Part shown: piece by piece, positions 19,557 through 30,739 of the stretch | How positions within the stretch are numbered: the stretch's first letter is position 1 | How the letters are laid out: the number at the start of each line of letters is the position of its first letter | Source of the DNA: Phoronis australis | Taxonomy: Eukaryota; Phoronida; Phoronidae | Assembly (NCBI GenBank): GCA_002633005.1 | Contig: NMRA01000027.1 | Span: 91,436 to 123,834, forward strand | Direction: 5' to 3' | DNA length: 32,399 bases | Notes under the pieces: generated by a model | Databases searched by the model: none | What the model was told of the DNA's origin: nothing | The model's input: the letters and a program-made list of their open reading frames with translations, nothing else | Translations under genes and position numbers: made by a program

Positions 19557-22500
19557 ACCGACTTTCATTTGTTGAGTTTTCGTCAATAGGCGCAAAAACT
19601 GGCACGGCTTTGCCCTACCACGAAAACTGAGAATTTTCCAGAGATTCCTCACTTCAAAAGTCTATTGCCGGAAAACTAACCGTTGAAAATGTATGCCGTT
19701 CCGTTCCTAGGTCGTCTGTCCCTCTCTCAGTACATAAAAAGAAAAAAGACGACTTTCATTTGTTGAGTTTTCGTGAATTGGCGCAAAACCTTGCACGACT
19801 TTGCCCTACTCATGAAAAACCGAGAATTTTTCGGAGACTGCGCCTCCTCAATTGAAACGACTTTTGCCGGAAAACTAACAGTTGAAAATAGATGCCGTTC
19901 CGTTCCTAGGTCTTCTGGCCCTCTCTCAGTACAGAAAAAGAAAGAACCCGACTTTTATTAGTTGAGTTTTTATCAATCGGCGCAAAACCTTGCAAAACTT
20001 TGCCCTACCACGAAAAACCGAGAATTTTCCGGAGATTCCGCCTAATCAATTGTAATGTCTGTTGCCGGAAAACTAACCGTTGAAAATAGATGCCGTTCTG
20101 TTCCTAGGTCGTTTGGCCCTCTCTCAGTATAGAAAAAGAAACAAACCGACTTTCTTTTGTTGAGTTTTCGTGAATTGGCGCAAAACCTTGCACGACTTTG
20201 CCCTACTCATGAAAAACCGAGAATTTTTCGGAGACTGCGCCTCCTCACTTGAAACGTCTTTTGCCGGAAAACCAACAGTTGAAAATAGATGCCGTTCCGT
20301 TCATAGGTCTTTTGGCCCTCTCTCAGTACAGAAAAAGAAAGAACCCGACTTTTATTGGTTGAGTTTTTATCAATCGGCGCAAAACATTGCAAAACTTTGC
20401 CCTACCACGACAAACCGAGAATTATCCGGAGATTCCGCCTCCACAATTGAAACTTCTATTTCCGGAAAACTAACCATTAAAAGTAGATGCCGTTCCATTC
20501 CTAGGTCATCTGGCCCTCTCTCAGTACAAAAACAGAAAAAAACGACTTTCATTTGTTGAGTTTTCGTCAATCGGTGCAAAACCTTGCACGACTTTGCCGT
20601 ACCACGAAAAACCGAAAATTTTCCGGAGATTCCGCCTCATCACTTAAAATGTCTATTGCCGGAAAACTAAAGGTTGAAAATAGATGCCGTTCTGTTCCTA
20701 GGTCGTTTGGCCCTCTCTCAGTATAGAAAGAGAAACAAACCGACTTTCTTTTGTTGAGTTTTCCTCAAATGGCGCAAAACCTTGCACGACTCTGCCCTAC
20801 CCCGAAAAGACCGAGAATTTTACGGAGATTCCACGGCCTCATTTCAAACGTCTATTGCTGGAAATTAACCATTGAAAATCGATGCCCCACCGAAAAACAA
20901 ATTGACTTTCAACGGTTGGGTTTTCGTCAATCGGGTCAAAACCCAGCACGACTTTGCACTACCCCGAAAAATTGAGAATTTTACTTAGATCCCGCATCCT
21001 CAAATCAAACGTCTATTGCTGGAAAACTAACCGTTGAATATCGATGACCCTCCATTCCTAGGTCCTCTGGCCCACACTCAGTAGTGGAAAAGAAAAAATT
21101 GACTTTCAACGGTTGGGATTTCGTCAATCGGCGAAAAACCCCGCATGACTTTGCCCAACCCCGAAAAATCGAGAATTTTAAGGAGATTCCGCCTCCTCAC
21201 TTGAAACGCCTATTGCCAGAAAACTAAACGTTGAAAATCGATGCCCCTCCATTCCTAGGTCCTCTGGCCCTCACTCAGTAGTGCAAAAGAAAAAATTGAC
21301 ATTCAACGGTTGGGAATTCGTCAATCGGCGCAAAACCCCGCACGACATTACCCTACCACGAAAAACCGAGAATTTTACGGAGATTCCAACTCCTCGCTTC
21401 AAACGTCTATTGCCGGAAAACTAACCATTGAAAATCGATACCCCTCCGTTCCTAGGTCCTCTAGCCCTCCCTCAGTAGAAGAAAAGAAAAAAATTGACTT
21501 TCCGCCTACTCAGTTCAAACGTCTATTGCCGGAAAATTAAAAGTTGAAAATCGGTGCCCCCTCGTTCATAGGTCCTCTGACCCTTCTTCAGTAGAGGAAA
21601 AGAAAAAAAATTGACTTTCAACAGTTGGGTTTTCGTCAATTGGCGCAAAACCCCACACAACTTTTCCCCACCTCGAAAAACCGAGAATTTTACGGAGATT
21701 CCGCCTCCTCAGTTCAAACGTCTATTACCGGAATACTAACCGTTAGAAATCGGTGCCCCTACGTTCATAGGTCCTCTGGCCCTCCCTCAGCTGAGGAAAA
21801 GAAAAAAAAATCAATTTTAACGGTTGAGTTTTCGTCAATCAGGGTAAAACCCCACACAACTTTTCCCCACCTCGAAAAACCGAGAATTTTACGGAGATTC
21901 CGCCTCCTCATTTCAAACGTCTATTGCCGGAAAACTAAAAGTTTAAAATCGATGCCCCTCCATTCCTAGGTCCTCTGGCCGTTACTCAGTAGTGCAAAAG
22001 AAACAAATTTGTCTTTAAAGGGTTGTGTTTTCGCCAATCGGCGCAAAACCCCGCACGACTTTGCCCTACCCCGAAAAACCAAGAATTTTAATGAGATTCC
22101 GCCTCCTCAATACAAACGTGAATTGCCGGAAAAGTAACGGTTGAAAATCGATTCCCCACCGTTCCTAGGTCCTCTGGCCCTCCCTCAGTAGAGGGAAAGA
22201 AAGCAACTTTCAACAGTTGGGTTTTCTTCATTTGGCGCAAAACCCCGCACGTCTTTGCCATACCCCGAAAAATCGAGAATTTTACGGAGATTCCGTCTAC
22301 TCATTTCAAACGGCTCAAGATTGCCGGAACACGAACCATTGAAAATCGGTGCCCCTCCATTCCTAGGTCCTCTGGCTCTCCCTCAGTAGAGGGAAATTAA
22401 AAATTGACTTTCAACGGTTGGGTTTTTGTCAATCGGCGCAAAACCTCGCCCGACTTTGCCCTACCCAAAAACCGAGAATTTTACGGAGATTCCGCCTGCT

Positions 22501-25500
22501 CATTTCAAAGGTCTATTGCGGGAAAACTAACCGTTGAATATCGATGGCCTTCCGTTCCTAGGTCCTTTGGCCCTCCCTCAGTACTGAGAAAAAGAAGAAG
22601 TTTGACTTTCAACAATTGGGTTTTCGTCAATCGGCGCAAAACCTCGCACGACTTCGCCCTACCCCGAAAAACCAAGAATTTTACGGAGATTCCGCGTCCT
22701 CAATGAAAACGTCAAATGCCGGAAAACTAACCATTGAAAATCGATGCCCTTCCGTTCCTAGGTCCTCTGGCCCTCCCTCAGTAGAGGAAGAAAAAACGAC
22801 TTTCAACAGTTGGGTTTTCCTCAATTGGCGCAAATCCCCGCACGTCTTTGCCCTACCCCGAAAAATCGAGAATTTTACGGAGATTCCGCCTCTTCATTCA
22901 AAGGTCTATTGCCGGAAAACGAACCAACTAAAATCGGTGCCCCTCCGTTCCAAGGTCCTCTAGCCCTCCCTAAGAAGAGGGAAAGAAAAAAATGATTTTC
23001 AAGTTTGGCATTTCGTCAATCGGCGCAAAACCCCGCACGACTTTACCCTACTCCGAAAAACCGAGAATTTTACGATATTCCACCTCCTCAGTTCAAACGT
23101 CTATTGCCGGAAAACTAACCGCTGAAAATCAATGCCCCTCCGTTCCTAGGTTTTCTGGCCCTCCCTTAGTAGAGGAAAAGAAAAAAATTGACTTTCAACG
23201 GTTGGGTTTTCGTCAATCGTCGCAAAACCTCGCCCGACTATGCCCTACCCTGAAAAACCGAGAATTTTACGGAGATTCCGCCTGCTCAATTTAAATGTCT
23301 ATTGCGGGAAAACTAAACGTTGAATATCGATGGACCTCCGTTCCTAGGTCCTCTGGCCCTCCCTCAGTACTGAGAAAAAGAAGAAGTTTGACTTTCAACA
23401 ATTGGGTTTTCGTCAATCGGCGCAAAACCCCGCACGACTTCGCCCTATCCCGAAAAACCAAGAATTTTATGAATATTCCACCTCCTCAGTTCAAACGTCT
23501 ATTGCCGGAAAACTAACCGCTGAAAATCAATGCCCCTCCGTTCCTAGGTTTTCTGGCCCTCCCTTAGTAGAGGAAAAGAAAAAAATTGACTTTCAACGTA
23601 TGGGTTTTCGTCAATCGGCGCAAAACCCCGCACGACATTGCCCTAACCCGAAAAACCAAGAATTTTACTGAGATTCTTTGTCCTCAATGAAAACGTCAAA
23701 TACCGGAAAACTAACCGTTGAAAAGCGATGAGCCTCCGTTCCTAGGTCGTCTGGCCCTCCCTCCGTAGAGGAAGAAAAAACGACTTTCAACAGTTGGGTT
23801 TTCTTCAATTGGCGCAAAACCCCGCACGTCATGGCCCTACCCCAAAAAATAGTGAATTTTATGGAGATTCCGCCTCCTCAATTCAAAGGTCTATTGCCGG
23901 AAAACTAACGGCTGAAAATCAATGCTCCTCCGTTCCTAGGTTTTCTGGCCCTCCCTGAGTAGAGGAATAGAAAAAAATTGACTTTCAACGGTTGGGTTTT
24001 CGTCCATTTGCGCAAAACTTCGCACGACTTTGCCCCACCCGGAAAATCCGAAAATTTTATGGAGATTCCGCCTCCACATTTCTAACGTCTGTTGCCGAAA
24101 AACTAACCGTTGAAAACTGATGCCCTTCCGTTCCTAGGCTCTCTGGCCCTCTCTCAGTTGAGGAAAGGAAAAAAATTCGACTTTCAACGCATGAGTTTTG
24201 TTTTCGTCAATCGGCGGAAAACCTCGCACAGCTTTGCCCTAACCCGAAATTTTACGGAGATTCCGTTTCCTCACTTCAAACGTCTATTGCCGGAAAACTA
24301 ACCTTTGAAAATCGATTCCCCTCCATTCCTAGGTCCTCTGGCCCCCCTCAGTAGAAGAAATGAAAAAAATGTGACTTTCAGCAGTTGGGATTTCGTCAAT
24401 AGGCGCAAACCCCCAACGACTTTGCCCTACCCCGAAAAACCGAAAATTTTACGGAGATTCCACCTCCTCACTTCAAACGTCTATTGCCGGAAAACTAACC
24501 ATTGAAAATCGATGCCCCTCCGTTCCTAGGTCCTCTGGCCCTCCTTCAGTAGAGGAAAAGAAAAACATTTGACTTTCAGCGGTTGGGTTTTCGTCAATTG
24601 GCGCAAAACTCCGCACGTCTTTGCCCTACCTAGATAAATCGAGAATTTTACTGAGATTCCGCCTCCCCAGTTCAAACGTCTATTGCCGGAAAATTAACCG
24701 TTGAAAATCGGTGCCTCTCCGTTTATAGGTCCTCTGACCCTTCTTCAGTAAAGAAATAGAAAAAGAAAAAAAAGACCTTCAACAGTTGGATTTTCGTCAA
24801 TAGTTGCAAAACCCCGCACGTCTTTGCCCTACCCCGAAAAATCGAGAATTTTACTGAGATTCCACCTCCCCAGTTCAAACGTCTATTGCCGGAAAACTAA
24901 CCGTTGAAAATCGGTGCCCCTTCGTTCATAGGTCCTCTGGCCCCCCTCAGTAGAGGAAATGAAAAAAAAAATACTTTCAGCAGTTGGGATTTCGTCAATC
25001 GGCGCAAAACCCCGCACGACTTTGACCTACTCTGAAAAACCGAGTATTTTACGTAGATTCCACCTCCTCACTTCAAAAGTCTATTGCCGGAAAACTAAAC
25101 GTTGAAAATGGGTGCCCCTCCTTTCCTAGGTCCCCTGGCCCTCCCTCAGTAGAGAAAAAGAAAACAATTTATCTTTCAACGGTTGGCTTTTCGTCAATTT
25201 GAGTAAAACCTCGCACGTCTTTGCGCTACCCCGAAAAATGCAGAATTTTACTGAGATTCCGCCTCCTCAGTTCAAACGTCTGTTGCCGGAAAACTAACCG
25301 TTGAAAATCGGTGACCCTCCGTTGATAGGTCCTCTGGCCCTCCTTCAGTAGAGGATAAAAAATCGACTTTCAACAGTTGGGTTTTCTTAAATTTGCGCAA
25401 AAACCCGCACATCTTTGCCCTACCCCGAAAAATGGAGAATTTTACGGAGGTTCCGCCTCCTCAATTCAAAGGTCTATTGCAGGACAACTAACCATTGAAA

Positions 25501-28500
25501 ATCGATACCCCTCCGTTCCTAGGTCTTCTGGCCCTCCCTCAGTAGAGGAAAAGAAAAACATTTGACTTTCAGCGGTTGGGTTTTCGTCAATCGGCCTAAA
25601 ACCCCAACCGACTTTGCCCTACCCCGAAAAACCGAGTATTTTACGGAGATTCCGCCTCCTCAGTTCAAACGTTAATTGTCGGAAAATTAAACGTTGAAAA
25701 TCGATGCCCCTCCGTTCCTAAGTCCCCTGGCCAATCTTCAGTAAAGAAAAAGAAAAAAAAAATGACTTTCAACTGTTGGGTTTTCGTCAATCGGCGCAAA
25801 ACAGCGCAAGGCTTTGCCCTACCCCGAAAAACCGAGAACTTTAATAAGATTGCGCCTCCTCAATTTAAACGTCTCAGCCGGAAAACAGATAAAAATCGAT
25901 GCCCCTCCGTTCATAGGTCCTCTAACCCTCCCTCAGTAAAGGAAAAGAAAAAACTTGACTTTCAAATGTTGAGTTTTCGTCAATCGGCGCAAAACCCGCA
26001 CGACTTTGCTCTACCGCGAAAAACCGAGAATTTTACGAAGATTCCACCTCCTCAATTCAAACGTCTATTACCGGAAATACAACCGTTGAAAATCGATGCC
26101 TCTCCGTTACTATGTCCTCTGGCCCTTCCTCAGTAAAGAACAAGAAAAAACTTGACCTTCAACTGTTGGGTTTTCGTCAATCGGCGCAAAACCCTGCACG
26201 ACTTTGCCCTTCCTCGAAAAATCTAAAATTTTACTGAGATATGGCCTCCTCAATTCAAACGACTATTGCTGAAAAACTAACCGTTGAAAATCGATGCCCT
26301 TCCGTTCCTAGGTCCTCCGCCCCTCCCTCAATAGAGGAAATGAAAAAAAATTGACTTTCAACGGTTTGTTTTCGTCAATCGGTGCAAAACCTCGCACGAC
26401 TTTGCCCTACCCCGAAAAACCGAGAATTTTACGGAGATTAGGCCTCCTCAATTCAAACGTATATTGCCGGATAAATAACCATTTAAAATCGATGCCCCTC
26501 TGTTTCTAGGTCCTCTGGCTCTCTTTCAGTAGAGGAAAAGAAAAAAATGACTTTCAACGGTTGGGTTTTCGTCAGTTGGCGGAAAACCCCGCACGACTTT
26601 GCCCTACCTCGAAAAACGGAGAATTTTACCTAGATTCCGTTTCCTCATTTGAAACGTCTATTGTAGGAAAACTAATCATTGAAAATCGATATCCCTCCGT
26701 TCCGAGGTCCTCTGGCCCTCCCTTAGTAGACCAAAAGAGAATTTTACGGAGATTCCGCCTCCTCATTTCAAATGTGTATTGCCGGAAAACTAACCGTTGA
26801 AAATCGATGCCTCTCCGTTACTATGTCCTCTGGCCCTTCCTCAGTAAAGAACAAGAAAAAACTTGACCTTCAACTGTTGGGTTTTCGTCAATCGGCACAA
26901 AACCCTAGCTCCTCAATTCAAACGTTTATTGCCGTAAAACTAACCGTTGAAAATCGATGCCCCTCCGTTCCTAGGTCCCCTGGCTATCCCCCAGTAAGGG
27001 AAAGGAAAAAACTTGACTTTCAACGGTTGGGTTTTCGTCAATCGGCGGAATGCCCCGCACGACTTTGCCCTACCTCGAAAAACCGAGAATTTTATGGTGA
27101 TTCAGTTTCCTCATTTGAAACGTCTATTGCAGGAAAACTAACCGTTGAAAATCGATGTCCCTCCGTTTCGAGGTCCTTTGTCCCTCCCTTAGCTGAGAAA
27201 AAGAAAAAAAATTGACTTTCAACGGTTGGGTTTTCGTCCATCGGCGCAAAACCCCGCACAATTTTGCACTACCCCGAAAAACCAAGAATTTTACGGAGAT
27301 TCCGCCTCCTCAGTTCAAACGTCTTTTGCTGGAAAACTAACAGTTTAAAATCGATGCCCTCCGTTTCTAGGTCCTCTGGCCCTCCCTCAGTAGAAGAAAA
27401 GAAAAAAAATGACTTTCAAACGTTGGATTTTTGTCAATCGGCGCAAAACCCCGCACGACTTTGCCCTACCTCGAAAAAAACGAGAATTTTACGGAGATTC
27501 CGTTTACTCATTTGAAATGTCTATTGTAGGAAAACTAACCGTTGAAAATCGATATCCCTCCTTTCCGAGGCCCTCTGGCCCTCCCTTAGTAGACCAAAAG
27601 AAAAAAAATTGACTTTCAACGGTTGGGTGTTCGTCAATTGGCGGAAAAACCCGCACGACTTTGCCCTACCTCGAAAAAAACGAGAATTTTACGGAGATTC
27701 CACCTCCTCACCTCAAACGTCTATTGCCGGAAAAGTAACCGTTGAAAATCGATGCCCCTCCGTTTCTCGGTCCTCTGGCCCTTCCACTGTAAAGGAAAAG
27801 AAAATAAATGACTTTCAACAGTTGGTTTTTCGTCAATTGGCGCAACACCCCGCACGACTTTGCCCTACCTCGAAAAACCGAGAGTTTTACGGAGATTCCG
27901 CATAATCGCATGAGAAGATTATTGTATTAAAACTAACCGTTGAAAATCGATGCCCCTCCTTTCCTAGGTCCTCTGGCCCACCCCAGTAAAGGAAAAGAAA
28001 AATAACTTGACTTTCAACGGTAGGGTTTTCGTCAATCGGCGCAAATTTCCGAACGATTTTGCCCTACTTAGAAAAACCGTGAATTTTACGGAGATTCTCC
28101 CTCCTCAGTTCACACGTCTACTTTCGGAAAACTAATAGTTGAAAATCAATGCCCCTCCGTTCCTACAGTAGGTTCTATGGCCCTCCCTCAGTAGAGGAAA
28201 AGAAAAACATTTGACTTTCGAACATTGGAGTTTTGTCAATCGGCGCAAAACCCCGCACGACTTTGCCCTACCGCGAAAAACCGTGAATTTTACAGAGATT
28301 CCTCCTCCACAGTTCAAACGTCTATTGTCGGAAAACTAACAGTTGAAAATCGATGCTCCTCCGTTCATAGGTCTTCTGGCCCTCCCTCAGTAGAGGAAAA
28401 GAAAAAATGACTTTCTACGGTTTTGTTTTCGTCAATCGGCGCAAAACCGTGCACGACTTTGCCTTACCTCGAAAAACCGAGTATTTTACGGAGATTCCGC

Positions 28501-30400
28501 CTCCTCAAGTCCAACGTCTATGTCCGGAAAACTAACCGTTGAAAATCGAAGCCCCTCCGTTCCTAGGTCCTCTGGCCCTCCCTCAGTCAAGGAAAAGAAA
28601 AAAAACTTGACTTTCAACTGTTGGGTTTTCGTCAATCGGCGCAAAACCCCGCACGACTTAGCCCTTTCCTGAAAAACCGAGAATTTTACGGAGATTCCGC
28701 CTCCTCACTTCANACTTTGCCTTACCTCGAAAAACCGAGTATTTTACGGAGATTCCGCCTCCTCAAGTCCAACGTCTATGTCCGGAAAACTAACCGTTGA
28801 AAATCGAAGCCCCTCCGTTCCTAGGTCCTCTGGCCCTCCCTCAGTCAAGGAAAAGAAAAAAAACTTGACTTTCAACTGTTGGGTTTTCGTCAATCGGCGC
28901 AAAACCCCGCACGACTTAGCCCTTTCCTGAAAAACCGAGAATTTTACGGAGATTCCGCCTCCTCACTTCAAACTTCCATTGCCGGAAAAATAACTGTTGA
29001 AAATCGATGCCCCTCCGTTCCTATGTCCTCTGGCCCTCCTTCAGGAAAGGAAAAGAAAAACCTGGACTTTCAACTGTTGGAACTCCGTCAATCGGCACAA
29101 AACCCCGCACGACTTTGCCCTACCTTCAAAAACCGAGAATTTCACGGAGATTCTCCCTCCTCATTTCACACGTATACTGTCGGAAAACCAACAGTTTAAA
29201 ATCGATGCCTCTCCGTTCCTAGGTCCTCTGGCCCTCCAACAGTAAAGGAAAAGAAAAAAGTTGACTTTCAACTGGTAAGTTTTCGTCAATCGGCGAAAAA
29301 CCTCGCACGACTTTGCCCTAATTCGAAAAACCGAAAATTTAATGGACATTCCGCCTCTTCATTTTAAACGTCTTTTGCCGGAAAACTAACCGTTTAAAAT
29401 CGATGCCCCACCATTCCCAGGTTTTCTGGCCCTCCCCTAGTAAAGGAAAAGAAAAAAACTTGACTTTCAACTGTGGGGTTTTCGTCAATCGGCGCAAAAT
29501 CCCGCACGACTTTGCCCTACCCCGAAAAACCGAGAATTTTACATAGATTCCGCTTCCTCAATTCAAACGTCTATTGTCGGAAAACTAACAGTTGAAAATC
29601 GATGCCCCTCCGATCCTATGTCGTCTGGCCCTCCCTCAGTAGAGGAAAAGATACAAAATTGACTTTCGAACGTTGGATTTTTGTCAAGCGGCGCAAAACC
29701 CCGCACGACTTTGCCCAACCCCGAAAAACCGAGAATTTTACGGAGATTCCGCCTCCTCATTTCAAACGTCTATTGCCGGAAAACTCACCGTTGAAAATCG
29801 ATTCTCCTCCGTTCCTAGGTCTTCTGGCCCTCCCTCAGTAGAGGAAAAGAAAAAGCATTGACTTTCAAAGGTTAAGTTTTCTTCAATCGGCGCAAAACCG
29901 CGCACTACTTTGCCCTACCACGAAAAACCGTGAATTTTAAAGAGATTCCGCCTCCACAGTTCAAACGTCTATTGCCGGAAAACTAACCGTTGAAAATCGA
30001 TGCTCCTCCGTTCCTAAGTCCTCTGGCCAGCCCTCAGTAAAAGAACAGAAAAACAATTGACTTTCAACGGTTGGATGTTCGTCAATCGGCGCAAAACCGC
30101 GCACGACTTTGCCCCACCTCGAAAAACCGAGAATTTTTAGGAGATTCCGCCTCCTCAATTCAAACGTCTATTACCGGAAAACTAACCGTTGAAAATCGAC
30201 GCCCCTCCGTTCCTAGGTCCTCTGGCCCTCCCCCAGTAAAGGAAAAGAAAAAAACTTGACTTTCAACGGTTGGGTTTTCGTCAATCGGCGCAAAACTCCG
30301 CACGATTTTTTCCTATACCGAAAAACCGAGAATTTTACGGAAATTCCACCTCCTCACTTCAAACGTCTATTGCCGGAAAACTAACCGTTGAAAATCAAAG
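19557..30400 (+). repeat. 198-bp satellite, block 2, about 55 monomers
   Basis: Near-continuous array of monomers 196-204 bp long; the length varies mainly in an A-rich run before GACTTTCAAC. Each monomer has arm 1 (GACTTTCAACGGTTGGGTTT then TCGTCAATCGGCG), a spacer with CCGAGAATTTTACGGAGATT and CCGCCTCCTCA, arm 2 in opposite orientation (CGTCTATTGCCGGAAAACTA then ACCGTTGAAAATC), and a C-rich tail with CCTAGGTCCTCTGGCC ending in AGTAGAGGAAAAG. The CCTCT/AGAGG pair in the tail could form a second small hairpin. Shortened monomers occur near 20880, 21497, 26730 and 26905. An 'n' at 28713 lies inside a perfect 257-bp repetition. No gene is embedded. Confidence 0.92.
28456..28970 (+). repeat. Perfect 257-bp repetition around the n at 28713
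   Basis: 28456-28712 and 28714-28970 are identical throughout by direct reading, with one n between them. Neighbouring monomers differ from each other at many sites. The pattern fits two contig ends that overlap and were joined without merging. Confidence 0.85.
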
Positions 30401-30739
30401 CAAGGTTAAGGGCAAGTTTTCAAATGTGTCTTATTTGTAGGTCCCTGTCTCTTGCGGGGTCAAGAGTTAAGGTCAACGTCACAGACTACCCTCCAATTTT
30501 CCAAATTTAGTCCTCTGCCGTGACCTTATTAGGGGTCACCAGAAGTTACGACTTACGTTTTTGGAGTCAGTAAGTATAAGGATATCCAACGATTAAAGAA
30601 GTTTTGAAATCGGGGCCAAAAAATTTTTGGCGGGATAAAGGTCTCAAAATGACGTCTTTCAAATTTGATCTTGCCGTGTGACCTCATTAATGATCCAATC
30701 GAACTCAAACTTGGTAGGCCTTAGTTTCTTGGCATTCCT
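30401..30739. mobile_element. Non-satellite insertion in the array
   Basis: About 340 bp unrelated to the satellite interrupts a monomer after ACCGTTGAAAATC. It is rich in GTCAAGG, TGACC and GGGGTCA pieces (for example GTGACCTTATTAGGGGTCAC, a near-palindrome at about 30520-30539). Satellite resumes at CCCCGAAAAACCGAG (about 30743), so about 125 bp of the monomer is missing across the insertion. No terminal inverted repeats, coding sequence or clear target duplication was found. It may be a fragment of a dispersed repeat or a remnant of the flank captured by rearrangement. Confidence 0.55.
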
